From Gammaproteobacteria bacterium (GTDB lineage: Bacteria; Pseudomonadota; Gammaproteobacteria; Burkholderiales; Rhodocyclaceae), in assembly GCA_018819515.1 (NCBI GenBank), contig JAHJPX010000002.1, forward strand, positions 158,626 to 222,625: a DNA stretch of 64,000 bases, given 5' to 3'. Below are positions 27,253-39,178 of this stretch, piece after piece. Both the position numbers and the translations under genes were made by a program. Within the stretch, counting starts at the first letter, position 1, and each line of letters begins with the position of its first letter. Under the pieces are notes generated by a model that saw only the letters and a list, made by a program, of their open reading frames with translations, had not been told where the DNA came from and made no database searches.

Positions 27253-30059
27253 CGCCTTATAGGAAGAAACTGATCGAGGTGGCGCTGCCGCTGCCGGAGA
27301 TCAACGATGCATCGGCCTACGACAAGATGCCGGGCATCGGGCCGCACCCGAAGGGGATACACCACTGGTGGGCGCGACTACCGTTGCCAACCGCGCGAGC
27401 CGTACTTTTCGCCTCGATCGTTGACGACCCGGAAGCCCATCCCGAGAAGTGGCCGACCGAAGAGGCACAGAATGCCGAACGCGAGCGGCTCTTCGACCTG
27501 CTACGGCAAATGATGGGAAAGAAGCTGCACGAAGCACCCGAAGTCTATGCGGCGGCCCATGCGGAAATGCTGCTTCACTGCGACGGACAACTCCCGGCGG
27601 TTTTCGATCCATTTTCTGGCGGCGGATCGATACCGCTTGAGGCCAACCGCCTTGGATTCGAAGCGCATGCGGCCGACCTGAATCCTGTTGCTGTGCTGCT
27701 CAACAAGTGCAACCTTGAGCTCGCGCCGCGTTGGGCCGAACAGCCCCCAGTGAATCCCGAAGATCGCGGACGTATTGGCGGAGCAGGACATTGGCGAGGT
27801 ACAGCCGGCTTGGCGGCGGATGTGCGCTATTACGGGCAGATCATTCGCAGGCGCGCGGAGGCGAAGATTGGGCATCTTTACCCCAAGGTGCGACTGCCGA
27901 AGGACTACGGTGGCGCGGAAGCCAATGTTATCGCGTGGATATGGGCACGCACAGTGGCGAGTCCCAACCCGGCAGCGCAAGGTAGGCACGTGCCGCTCGT
28001 TAGCACCTATTGGTTGTCAAACAAGAAAAGCAGCTTAGCGTGGTTAAGTCCTGTCGTGGACAAGGCGGCGGGCACCTATCGATTCGAGATAATGACCGGC
28101 GAACCCGATGATCGGGACTTGATTTCGGCAGGAACGAAGATTGGGAAAGGTGGCTTTCGGTGCCTACTGACCGACACGCCTATCACCTTCGAACATATAC
28201 GAAACGAGGGGCAGCACAATCGGCTGGGTTCGAGGATGCTAGCCGTAGTGGCGGAAGCGCGCCGAGGCCGCTTGTATTTGGAGGTGACAGAGGATCAAGA
28301 GCGAATCGCTAGATCAGCACAGCCGTCAGGGTACCCGGACACGGACCTGCCAGACGAGGCGCTCGGATTTCGCATCCAGAACTACGGTATTCGCAAGCAT
28401 TGGCAGATGTTTTCGGCGCGACAGCTGACTGCCATGGTTACGCTGAGCGATTTCGTCAAGAACCTTGGAATAGACGTTCAAAACGACGCGTCGGCGGCTG
28501 GACTTTCAAGTGAAGAGTGCGGTGCTTACGGCCAAACTATCACGACGCTCCTTGCTCTAGCGGTGGATCGTTGCGGCGATTTTGGAAACTCTCTCTGTGG
28601 ATGGAGCGCGACGAATCAGAAGGTGATGCATCTTTTTGGCCGACAAGCGATCCCGATGCTGTGGGACTTCTCCGAAGCCAACATTCTTAGTGATTCGGTT
28701 GGTGCTTGGAGCACATGTAGTGAGTATGTTGCCGACTGCGTTGGCGTACTCACGACTGGCACAGCTAGGCTAGGCAGTGCTCGTCAAATTGATGCATCGA
28801 CCGGCGCCAACGGCATCAGCAATCTCTTGGTTAGCACCGACCCTCCCTACTACGACAACATCGGTTACGCGGCACTCAGCGATTTCTTTTATGTGTGGCT
28901 GCGGCGTACTGTTGGCCCGCTCTATCCGGACTTGTTTAGCACGTTGCTGGTACCCAAGATGCCGGAGCTGATTGCATCCCCTGAACGCTTCGATGGCGAC
29001 AAGCAAAAGGCCAAGGAGCATTTCGAGTCGGGCTTCCGTAGCGCGTTCACGGCCTTGCGTCAGAAGATGGACCATCGCTTCCCGCTTACCGTCTATTACG
29101 CCTTCAAGCAGGACGATGAGGACAGCGGCTCCCCAGGCGAAGAGAAGGGCTCGGGAGTAGACCTCACCACGGGCTGGGAAACCTTGCTGGATGCACTCAT
29201 ATCAGGCGGATTTCAGATTACCGCGACGTGGCCGGTGCGTGCGTCTCAAGCGTGGCGAATGCGGGCAATGGGTTCCAATGCATTGGCGTCCTACATCGTG
29301 CTCGCCTGCCGCCCGCGTCCGGCGGATGCGCCGCAAACCGCAAGCACGCAATTTCGCCAGGAGCTCAAGCGCAACTTGCCGGCGGCGTTGCGCCATCTTC
29401 AGCAAGGCAACATTGCGCCCGTGGACTTCGCCCAGGCTGCAATCGGTCCTGGCATGGCCATCTATTCACGGTACAGCCGCATCCTGGACAATCTGGGAAA
29501 GCCGATGAGCGTACGTGCGGCACTGGGGCTAATCAACCAGACGCTGACCGAAGTGCTCAGCGAACAGGACGATGAATTTGATGCAGACACGCGCTGGGCG
29601 CTGGCGTGGTTCGAGCAGTACGGCTTTGGCGAGAGCGACTTTGGCGAGGGACAACTGCTGAGTACGGCAAAGGGAACCTCGATATCCGGTCTCCAGCAAG
29701 CCGGAATAATTGTCTCCGGGGGGGGTAAGGTGCGGCTTCTTCGCCCCGACGAATTGCCAAGTGACTGGGACCCGAAAACCGACAAGCGGCTCACGATCTG
29801 GGAAATGACTCATCAACTACTTCGTGTCTACCATTACCAGAAAGCGGGCGACGCCGCGACTGCCGAGCTTCTGAGCAAGCTCGGAGCACAGGCAGAGATC
29901 GCCCGGGATCTTGTCTATCGATTGTTCAATCTGTCCGAGAAGAAGAAACTGTCGTCGGAAGCCATAGGCTATAACGCGCTAGCGCTCGGCTGGTCCGAAA
30001 CTTCCCGGATAGCGCGGGAAACTGCGGCCACCACACCGCTGCAACACGAACTGATCTGA
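27249..30059 (+). CDS. DUF1156 DNA methyltransferase (Hma-type methylase)
   Basis: A 936-residue adenine-type DNA methyltransferase starting at GTG 27249. The N-terminal DUF1156 segment is KKLIEVALPLPEINDASAYDKMPGIGPHPKGIHHWWARLPLPTARAVLFASIVDDP. The AdoMet-binding motif I is FDPFSGGGSIPLEANRLGFEAHAADLNPVAVLLNKC (about 119-150). The catalytic motif IV is TDPPYYDNIGYAALSDFFYVWLRR (about 531), far downstream, so the target-recognition part lies between them. The middle third (roughly 27.75-28.8 kb) is visibly lower in GC and uses rarer codons than both ends, suggesting replacement of the recognition domain. Next to the DUF499 ATPase this is the core pair of the Hma set. Confidence 0.9.
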   Translation: MTPYRKKLIEVALPLPEINDASAYDKMPGIGPHPKGIHHWWARLPLPTARAVLFASIVDDPEAHPEKWPTEEAQNAERERLFDLLRQMMGKKLHEAPEVYAAAHAEMLLHCDGQLPAVFDPFSGGGSIPLEANRLGFEAHAADLNPVAVLLNKCNLELAPRWAEQPPVNPEDRGRIGGAGHWRGTAGLAADVRYYGQIIRRRAEAKIGHLYPKVRLPKDYGGAEANVIAWIWARTVASPNPAAQGRHVPLVSTYWLSNKKSSLAWLSPVVDKAAGTYRFEIMTGEPDDRDLISAGTKIGKGGFRCLLTDTPITFEHIRNEGQHNRLGSRMLAVVAEARRGRLYLEVTEDQERIARSAQPSGYPDTDLPDEALGFRIQNYGIRKHWQMFSARQLTAMVTLSDFVKNLGIDVQNDASAAGLSSEECGAYGQTITTLLALAVDRCGDFGNSLCGWSATNQKVMHLFGRQAIPMLWDFSEANILSDSVGAWSTCSEYVADCVGVLTTGTARLGSARQIDASTGANGISNLLVSTDPPYYDNIGYAALSDFFYVWLRRTVGPLYPDLFSTLLVPKMPELIASPERFDGDKQKAKEHFESGFRSAFTALRQKMDHRFPLTVYYAFKQDDEDSGSPGEEKGSGVDLTTGWETLLDALISGGFQITATWPVRASQAWRMRAMGSNALASYIVLACRPRPADAPQTASTQFRQELKRNLPAALRHLQQGNIAPVDFAQAAIGPGMAIYSRYSRILDNLGKPMSVRAALGLINQTLTEVLSEQDDEFDADTRWALAWFEQYGFGESDFGEGQLLSTAKGTSISGLQQAGIIVSGGGKVRLLRPDELPSDWDPKTDKRLTIWEMTHQLLRVYHYQKAGDAATAELLSKLGAQAEIARDLVYRLFNLSEKKKLSSEAIGYNALALGWSETSRIARETAATTPLQHELI

Positions 30060-30071
30060 CGGAAAGCTGCC

Positions 30072-33413
<3,342 letters not shown>

Positions 33414-33479
33414 TGGGCATCATCGGGGAATTCTGGTATTCAACTCTAGTTTTGCAAATGGCCAAGAATAGCCCTACGC

Positions 33480-35420
33480 CTACCGTCCACGCTGTCGCCC
33501 CAGCCCCCAAGTGACCGATGACCCCCGGACGATGGCCGACACCTGCTGCCCCAGCCGCTGTTCCACCACTGGCCGCCACGGCACCAGACTGAAACCCATG
33601 CCATCATCTAGCATCGCAAAGCGCCCGCTGGCGAGTTGGACTGAGCGGCGGTAGGTGCCGGTCACGCGCTCGCCGTTGGCAACGGCGCGATGCGTGAGGC
33701 CGGTTTCCGCAGCGATGGTTTCGGCTGCATCATCTATCTCGCGTCCACGCAACGTCCCCAACAGATTGCGCGCCAGGATCACGCGCAGTCCGCGTCGCTC
33801 GGCCAGCCCTTGTTCAACTAGAAAATCTGATCGCTGCCGTAGTGCTTCGCGCACGTCACCGCCGAAACCGTTGTTGGCGATACCGCCGGCTCCGCCGATC
33901 AACTGCTGATCCAACCAGGTGGCGCCGATCACCCGCACTTGGCGCTCGACGGGCAGGTGCGAACGCAGTTCTACTGCCACACCGTCCAGCCGCTGTGCAT
34001 CGTATCGCCGACCTTGTTCAGGAAGGTCCGTCGGCACACGCCAGACGCCCTCGGCCACTCGCTCCACAATGCCCGCTCGGCGCAGTGCTTCCAGGCGGCG
34101 TACATGGGCATTCACCGCCTCTTCGGGATCGCGCTCGGGTGTGGCCTGCACCTTAGCCATCGTCAGGTGATGGTCGGTGCGATACAAGCCATCGACTGCG
34201 AGCGCGGCGATGTTGTTGTCGGCGGCGCGGATATCGACTGAACCACGGGCTTCCGCCACGGAGCCGACGGGGTAATGCTCCAGCTCAACCTTGGCACTGA
34301 GGGCGACGTAGTGCGCCTTGCCATCGGTGCCATCGACCACGAGATAGCCTCGGTCATGCAATTCGTCCGCCATGCCCTTGGCGGCCACCCGGCCGACGAC
34401 GGGGCGGGCGTTCTCGCCCGGCGCGAACACTGCCAATTCGCGCGGCACGCCGCCCATGGCCCGCTGCATCGTGCGCACGATGTCGCCGCGCTCGCCCATC
34501 GCCCGCAGAACCTGTTCCGCGTCGGCGTGCACGGCCCACACACCGGGTGCCGACTCGTGCGCCAATCCCATACGCTGTAGGCGCTGTAGCCGACCGATCA
34601 GAAGCGCGCGTTGTTGCCTGGGCACGGGGTCGTCGGCAGGCCGATTGACGTGAATCAATCCGCCTTGCGTTTCGCGTTGCAGCGTGCGATCCAAGCTGGT
34701 CCAACGTTCCTGATCGACCTCCCGCCGGAGGCTCTGGTGGATCTCCAGCTCGGTGCGCGGTCCAAGCCATTCGGTCGCCAGTTCCGAAGCCCGTCCGCGC
34801 ATCCCCTGCGCGATGTAGTCGCGGGAAATGATCAAGTCCTTGCCCGCATCGTCTTTGCCGCGCAGCACGATGTGCGTATGCGGGTTGTCGGTGTTCCAGT
34901 GGTTTACCGCCACCCAGTCCAGGTTGGTCCCCAAATCGGCTTCCATGCGGCTCATCAGATGGCGGGTATAGCGGCGCAGGTCGTCGAGCTGCTCGGCATC
35001 CTCCGGCGAGACGATAAAGCGGAACTGGTGGCGGTCTTCCCGGCCAGTTTCCTCGAAAGCCGCCAAGTCAGCGCTGTCCGTTGCCGGTCCAAATGCTTGG
35101 CCCGGTTCGCCATCGCGACCGACGCCTTCGCGCTCGATGTAGCGCAAGTGCGTGGCGGTCGAGCGCGGTCCGGCTTGCTTGAGGTTCACCAGCCGGGTCT
35201 TGATGGCGACGCGCCGCGATCCTGGCTGCGCAGTGTGTCCAGTAAAACGGGCGGCCACATGCCCCCGCCCAAGGCGTGCTCCAGGCCGCGCGCCCGACTT
35301 GCGCACCGACTTGCCGCCAGCCTTGCTGACCTCCTTCAAAACCTGGGAAACGAACTTCTGCTGACGGCTCTTGGGGGCGCCGGGGCGGACGCGGAAACGG
35401 TCATCGTCACGACTGCTCAT
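33480..35420 (-). CDS. VirD2-type (DUF3363) relaxase
   Basis: A 646-residue relaxase of Tn4371-type elements. It nicks and leads the transferred strand. I place the start at ATG 35420 (MSSRDDDRFRVRPGAPKSRQQKFVSQVLKE), the usual N-terminus; the frame stays open upstream only by chance. Family features are RLVNLKQAGPRSTATHLRYIEREGV (catalytic-region histidine/tyrosine), RFIVSPEDAEQLDDLRRYTRHLMSRMEADLGTNLDWVAVNHWNTDNPHTHIVLRGKDDAGKDLIISRDYI (the HxH metal-binding motif), then a DUF3363 C-terminal domain (KGMADELHDRGYLVVDGTDGKAHYVAL...). The preceding gap holds palindromes that could be oriT. Confidence 0.92.
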   Translation of the reverse strand: MSSRDDDRFRVRPGAPKSRQQKFVSQVLKEVSKAGGKSVRKSGARPGARLGRGHVAARFTGHTAQPGSRRVAIKTRLVNLKQAGPRSTATHLRYIEREGVGRDGEPGQAFGPATDSADLAAFEETGREDRHQFRFIVSPEDAEQLDDLRRYTRHLMSRMEADLGTNLDWVAVNHWNTDNPHTHIVLRGKDDAGKDLIISRDYIAQGMRGRASELATEWLGPRTELEIHQSLRREVDQERWTSLDRTLQRETQGGLIHVNRPADDPVPRQQRALLIGRLQRLQRMGLAHESAPGVWAVHADAEQVLRAMGERGDIVRTMQRAMGGVPRELAVFAPGENARPVVGRVAAKGMADELHDRGYLVVDGTDGKAHYVALSAKVELEHYPVGSVAEARGSVDIRAADNNIAALAVDGLYRTDHHLTMAKVQATPERDPEEAVNAHVRRLEALRRAGIVERVAEGVWRVPTDLPEQGRRYDAQRLDGVAVELRSHLPVERQVRVIGATWLDQQLIGGAGGIANNGFGGDVREALRQRSDFLVEQGLAERRGLRVILARNLLGTLRGREIDDAAETIAAETGLTHRAVANGERVTGTYRRSVQLASGRFAMLDDGMGFSLVPWRPVVEQRLGQQVSAIVRGSSVTWGLGRQRGR

Positions 35421-35739
35421 GGCATGAACTCCGGCGCAGCGCTGCCAAGCCCAGCGGGCGAAGCACGCTGATGGACCAATGCGGGCGCGGCCTTGGCGCC
35501 GCACACGGCACAGCAGCGCAAGAAGCGCGTGCCGCGCCAACCCACGTGCAGACAAGGCTTTCGACGCGCCGGCGTGCCGCGTCCTTTTATCTTGCCCTCC
35601 GTCTTTCCCGATCGCTGGCGCGACCGGCTCCGACGGGCGGGCTGCGACTGTCTGCATGGGTGAAGCACCCCAGCCGCAGGCTGTGGTGCAAGCGACGTGC
35701 AGTGACACTGCACGAAAAACGGCATGCAGCGCTGCACGT
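35421..35739. other. Gap upstream of the relaxase with palindromes; candidate oriT region
   Basis: No convincing gene. Two clear palindromes lie together: GTGCAGTG-A-CACTGCAC at 35697-35713 and TGCAGCGCTGCA at 35725-35736. A smaller stem, GGGTG-AAG-CACCC, lies at 35658-35670. Position between traF and the relaxase start suits an origin of transfer or an autoregulatory operator. No nic consensus can be asserted. Confidence 0.35.
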
Positions 35740-36267
35740 TCAGGGCCTGTTCCATGTTCCCCACGTCCATAACGGCTGCGCGCTGCCGATCACGGCAGAG
35801 ACAGCAACGGGACCGAAGTACCGGCTGTCAAACGATGCCGGATTGGTCGCACTGAGCAGGAACAGCTCACCATCATGAAGCCGCCGACATTGTTGCCATG
35901 CCGACAGTGGACGACCATGGCCGTCAACTGCACGGACGCCCGTTACTGCCACGCCGTCGATGCGAACGACGTGCTTCTCGACGCACACCTGCTGCGGTGG
36001 CAATGCGCCGATGCGCTTGAGCAGCGGGATGTGCTCAGGCAGGTAACCGCGTTGCGCAGCCAGCGCGGCGGCACTAGCCGAAAGCCTGGTGAGCACGATG
36101 CTGCCGACGTGCAGCGAGTCAGGCGGGTCAATGCGATACCAGCCAGGCGGTACGCTGTCGCTGGAGTTGTAGACGAGCCGCGCCACCGATGTGTGTAGCG
36201 ATGGCCAGGCGAGCGTAGCGATGCCCAGGCCGGTGAGCAGCGCGACTACAACGCGATGGGCGTTCAT
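35740..36267 (-). CDS. traF: TraF-type S26 signal peptidase
   Basis: A 175-residue S26-family peptidase like RP4 TraF, which matures the TrbC pilin into its cyclic form. It has an N-terminal membrane anchor (VVVALLTGLGIATLAWPSL). The serine is in YNSSDSVPPGWYRIDP, the general base lysine in HIPLLKRIGALPPQQVCVEKHVVRIDG, and the C-terminal box is GELFLLSATNPASFDSRYFGPVAVSAVIGSAQPLW. It overlaps the DUF2840 gene by 4 bp. Partner substrate trbC is present in this element. Confidence 0.92.
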   Translation of the reverse strand: MNAHRVVVALLTGLGIATLAWPSLHTSVARLVYNSSDSVPPGWYRIDPPDSLHVGSIVLTRLSASAAALAAQRGYLPEHIPLLKRIGALPPQQVCVEKHVVRIDGVAVTGVRAVDGHGRPLSAWQQCRRLHDGELFLLSATNPASFDSRYFGPVAVSAVIGSAQPLWTWGTWNRP

Positions 36268-36797
36268 CGCAACACCTCGCCCGCGAGGTAAGCGGTATGC
36301 CGCTCAGCGGAGTAGGGCGGCAACGGTAGACGCGCAGACAGCCGGTTGCCCAACGTGCGCCAGTACGCGGGCGACACGGCCGCCGGATCGATGCCCATCA
36401 TTTCGATGGCGTCGATCTGCGGCAGGACTGACTGCACTTGCTGTTCGCCTTCGGCGTGCATCAACAGGCGCGCGCCCGGTTGGATGCCGGCGATGCGCTG
36501 CACGGCATCGAGCGGCGTACAGGCTTGCATCACCAAGAGTTGCCAGCGTGTCGTGCCGTAATCGTTGGATTCCCAGCGTATGCGGCAGAATGGCACGGTC
36601 GGCAGGAAGATCGCGCAGCGCCGCCAGCGATCTAGCCGCAGCTCGCGCACCGGATGACCAAAACGTAGGTAGAGGTTGATCCGCTGTGCGACAAACGCCA
36701 GCGACACGCGCGTCAGCGGCGTGTCGTGCGTGACGCTCGATAGCACGGTACGTGGTATCGGCAGCGCGTTGCTGGTCTCCTGCGGGAATGCATTCAT
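36264..36797 (-). CDS. DUF2840 family protein
   Basis: A 177-residue protein: TRVSLAFVAQRINLYLRFGHPVRELRLDRWRRCAIFLPTVPFCRIRWESNDYGTTRWQLLVMQACTPLDAVQRIAGIQPGARLLMHAEGEQQVQSVLPQIDAIEMMGIDPAAVSPAYWRTLGNRL. It matches DUF2840, a family found only in this type of transfer/partition block between traF and parA. No catalytic motif is evident. It overlaps traF by 4 bp and the preceding RHH gene by 4 bp. Function is unknown. Confidence 0.8.
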   Translation of the reverse strand: MNAFPQETSNALPIPRTVLSSVTHDTPLTRVSLAFVAQRINLYLRFGHPVRELRLDRWRRCAIFLPTVPFCRIRWESNDYGTTRWQLLVMQACTPLDAVQRIAGIQPGARLLMHAEGEQQVQSVLPQIDAIEMMGIDPAAVSPAYWRTLGNRLSARLPLPPYSAERHTAYLAGEVLR

Positions 36798-37039
36798 GGC
36801 TGCTTCTCCGGGAATTCGTGTTCCAGCAGGTCACGGAGCATTTCGGCGACGGTGATGCCTTGCGTGAAGGCTGCGACCTTGATACGGGCGCGCAGCGCCG
36901 GTGTCACGTCGATGGTCAACCGCGCGGTGTAAAGATCGGTTTTGCCGATGTCTGCACCGTCTCCCTGGCGCACCCAGGCATCCGCGTGCGGGTTTGCAGG
37001 CGGGCGTGCTCCGATGGCGACGCGCTTGCCGTTCTTCAT
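36794..37039 (-). CDS. Small RHH (ParG-like) protein paired with ParA
   Basis: An 81-residue protein with a disordered N-terminus and a C-terminal ribbon-helix-helix motif, TDLYTARLTIDVTPALRARIKVAAFTQGITVAEMLRDLLEHEFPEK. It overlaps the parA stop by 4 bp. Size, fold and position match a ParG-like centromere-binding partner of a type Ib ParA. That function is inference from context. Confidence 0.72.
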   Translation of the reverse strand: MKNGKRVAIGARPPANPHADAWVRQGDGADIGKTDLYTARLTIDVTPALRARIKVAAFTQGITVAEMLRDLLEHEFPEKQP

Positions 37040-37674
37040 GGTGCCATCCTCAAGATTTCATCGGCGAGCGCCGCGATCTCGCGCGCAGCAATGCTGTCTG
37101 CGTCGAGTTCGCGTGCCAGTTGCCCAGTCGCCACACTGTCGGCAAACACGATGCGTTGCCGAACCTCCGACAGCAGTGATGGCAATGGTTGATCGGCGAG
37201 GGCGCCGCGCGCCTCGCGTCCGATCACCGTGGTGCTGACGCGCCGGTTGATGACGAAGGCCGCGCGCAGCGCCGGCCGGAAGACCTGCGCTTCGCGAATC
37301 AGCGACACCATTTCCGCGCTGGCCCATACGTCGTAGGGACTGGGTTGCACGGGAATCAGCACCAGGTCGGCCGCGAGCAGTGCGGAGCGCGCGAGGGCGG
37401 CGATCCGGGGCGGGCCGTCGATGACGACGTGATCGCAGCGCCGGGCGAGTTCTGGTGCTTCCTGATGCAGGGTTTCCCTGGCCAGACCGACAGCACCAAA
37501 CAGTCTTGGCAAGCCATTCTGGTTGCGGCGCTGTGTCCAGTCGAGTGCCGAGCCCTGGGGATCCGCATCGAGCAGGATCACCGAACTGCCTTGCATCGCC
37601 AATTCGCCGGCGAGGTGCGTGGCGAGCGTCGTCTTGCCGACGCCGCCTTTCTGGTTGAGCAGGGCGATGATCAT
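37036..37674 (-). CDS. parA: ParA-family partition ATPase
   Basis: A 212-residue ParA/MinD-type ATPase without an N-terminal HTH. The start MIIALLNQKGGVGKTTLATHLAGELAMQGSSVILLDADPQGSALDW gives the deviant Walker A KGGVGKT at once; VVIDGPPRIAALARSALLAADLVLIPVQPSPYDVWAS is the Walker B and switch region. A longer frame upstream adds only basic residues and is rejected. It heads an operon with the RHH gene, DUF2840 and traF, and lies just downstream of the origin-like region. It probably stabilises the excised circular form. Confidence 0.93.
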   Translation of the reverse strand: MIIALLNQKGGVGKTTLATHLAGELAMQGSSVILLDADPQGSALDWTQRRNQNGLPRLFGAVGLARETLHQEAPELARRCDHVVIDGPPRIAALARSALLAADLVLIPVQPSPYDVWASAEMVSLIREAQVFRPALRAAFVINRRVSTTVIGREARGALADQPLPSLLSEVRQRIVFADSVATGQLARELDADSIAAREIAALADEILRMAP

Positions 37675-37699
37675 GATGCGCCGCCTTCTGCGAGCCGGC

Positions 37700-37708
37700 T
37701 TATCCACA
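37700..37708. promoter_or_regulatory. DnaA box
   Basis: TTATCCACA, identical to the consensus DnaA box, lies 26 bp upstream of the parA start in the candidate origin. Confidence 0.6.
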
Positions 37709-37810
37709 GCGCGCCGGGTCTTTTTATCGTTAGTTTTATGGATTCAAAGTTAGAACCCAAGTTAGAAGGCGCCGAAACCCGCGCCGCACAAGGGTTCTCG
37801 ACGCGTTCGC

Positions 37811-37873
37811 ACTCCTGATAGCACGACAGTACTACTCCTGATAGCACGAGGATTCCTACTCCCGATAGCACGA
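37811..37873 (+). repeat. Three iteron-like direct repeats
   Basis: ACTCCTGATAGCACGA at 37811-37826 and 37834-37849, and ACTCCCGATAGCACGA (one change) at 37858-37873. The periods are 23 and 24 bp, close to two or more helical turns, so the copies face the same side of the DNA. They lie just past the repA stop and are candidates for RepA binding sites. Confidence 0.7.
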
Positions 37874-37879
37874 GCGGAT

Positions 37880-38761
37880 TCACCGCTTTTCCACAGGCAC
37901 TGCAATGGCACCGAAGCTGCCACCGGGCCGCAGCGGTGCCGTGGACGGCACGGCGCGAAAGGTCAGTACCTCCGGCCCGTGCCTGGGTCGCAGGATGGCG
38001 AGCGTGTAGCCCGGCAAGGGCTGGCGCGCCACGATGCAGCGCAGGTCGTAGGCGAAGTCGGTGAAGCGCGCCAAACTGCCAGACTTGCGGTGCAGTTGCA
38101 GAAAGTCGAAGCGCCAGCCCTCGCGCTGCCAGCCGCCGTGCTTGCGTACCAGCCGGTACAGCCAACGCTCGATGCCGCCCGTCAGGCGGAAATAGTTGGC
38201 ATCGATGGTCAGCACCAGACTCTCGTCGAACACGCCGGCATAGAACCAGTCCGGCAGGATCAGCTCGATGCCCAGAGGCCGGCCCTGGCCATCCGCGCGT
38301 TCCTTCCATTCGTTGATCCACGAGAAGCGGTGCAGGCGCCGCGCGTTGGGCTGGCGAATCGAGGTGGCCACGCTGGTGGACTGCAATCGATCCAGAGCGG
38401 CCTTGAGGCGCTGGTAGTCGCGCAGCGACGTACCGCGGCCGATGAAGCGCAGGATCTCGTAAGGTGTGGCCGCCATCAGCCGAGACGAGCGAATCCCCGC
38501 ATCGCGCGCCTCGACGATCTGGCTGGCCGCCCAGATCAGCACGTCGGCATCCCAGATGGTCGCCAGACCATGCTCGGCGGTGCCTTCGACGCGCACCGTC
38601 ACGCTGCCCGTGCGGAAGTCGATCGGCACCGTGCGTTTGCTCTTGGCCAGCGAGAAGAACGGATAGGCCATCAGGTCCTGCGAATCGCGTGCCGGCAGTT
38701 CGCCGGAGAAGGCGTGGAACAGTTCGAGTTGCTCGCGCTGCGGGTCGTGCCCGATGGACAT
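37880..38761 (-). CDS. repA: RepA-like replication initiator
   Basis: A 293-residue plasmid-type initiator: LELFHAFSGELPARDSQDLMAYPFFSLAKSKRTVPIDFRTGSVTVRVEGTAEHGLATIWDADVLIWAASQIVEARD, then YEILRFIGRGTSLRDYQRLKAALDRLQSTSVATSI, FSWINEWKERADGQGRPLGIELILPDWFY, ERWLYRLVRKHGG. This matches the RepA family found in Tn4371-like ICEs, with winged-helix architecture. ATG 38761 is used; a GTG at 38773 is possible. Iteron-like repeats and a DnaA box follow its 3' end. It may support replication of the excised circle. Confidence 0.85.
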   Translation of the reverse strand: MSIGHDPQREQLELFHAFSGELPARDSQDLMAYPFFSLAKSKRTVPIDFRTGSVTVRVEGTAEHGLATIWDADVLIWAASQIVEARDAGIRSSRLMAATPYEILRFIGRGTSLRDYQRLKAALDRLQSTSVATSIRQPNARRLHRFSWINEWKERADGQGRPLGIELILPDWFYAGVFDESLVLTIDANYFRLTGGIERWLYRLVRKHGGWQREGWRFDFLQLHRKSGSLARFTDFAYDLRCIVARQPLPGYTLAILRPRHGPEVLTFRAVPSTAPLRPGGSFGAIAVPVEKR

Positions 38762-38783
38762 CGGTGAAGGCACTCATCGCCGC

Positions 38784-39062
38784 TCAGCGCGAGCCGGAAT
38801 GGCGCGCGGCGCATTGTTTGGTGTACTGGGGGTCGGAAGTCATCTCGAAGCTGCGCGCATCGGCCCAGGATTCGAGATCGGCAACGGCGTACATCACGCG
38901 CCGGCCGAACTTGCGAAAGCGCGGTCCGCCGCCGATCACACGCTGCTTTTCCAGCGTGCGTGGCGACAGTCGCAGGAACTCGGCGGCTTCGTCATTGGTG
39001 AGATAACGCGCGGGCTGCGTAGCAGCGGGTGCAGCCTGCGGCTGGTTCGGCATCGGTCTCAT
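38784..39062 (-). CDS. AlpA/MerR-like helix-turn-helix protein
   Basis: A 92-residue protein with a helix-turn-helix 17 (excisionase-like) domain: ARYLTNDEAAEFLRLSPRTLEKQRVIGGGPRFRKFGRRVMYAVADLESWADAR. Start ATG 39062 follows from the compact domain; the open frame continues upstream without recognisable sequence. It sits 10-22 bp before repA on the same strand, so it may regulate repA or excision. It is the second AlpA-like protein of the element. Confidence 0.82.
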   Translation of the reverse strand: MRPMPNQPQAAPAATQPARYLTNDEAAEFLRLSPRTLEKQRVIGGGPRFRKFGRRVMYAVADLESWADARSFEMTSDPQYTKQCAARHSGSR

Positions 39063-39178
39063 TGCGGGAGTCTCCATCGGTATGCGTCGCCGACGGACCA
39101 AGCGCCGCCGGATGGAGACAGTCTCGGAAAAGGCAGGCGTTCTGGACAGGGTCGTTGTGCGCCCTGACGCCGACGTCC

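Larger units (their letters stand above)
37675..37879. other. Plasmid-type origin candidate between parA and repA
   Basis: The 205-bp gap contains a perfect DnaA box (37700-37708), an AT-rich stretch (about 37720-37770) with two AAGTTAGAA repeats (37747-37755, 37759-37767), and three iteron-like repeats (37811-37873). It lies beside a RepA-type gene. Together these match the parts of an iteron-controlled origin; replication activity is inferred. The same gap should carry the parA promoter. Confidence 0.55.

Noticed and set aside
35421..35708. N-terminal extension of the relaxase by 96 codons
   Set aside because: The extension is basic, low-complexity and crosses palindromes; the family N-terminus is at 35420.
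37811..37873. Short spaced repeats as a CRISPR array
   Set aside because: Only three copies of 16 bp with 7-8 bp spacers, no cas genes; an iteron set next to repA fits.
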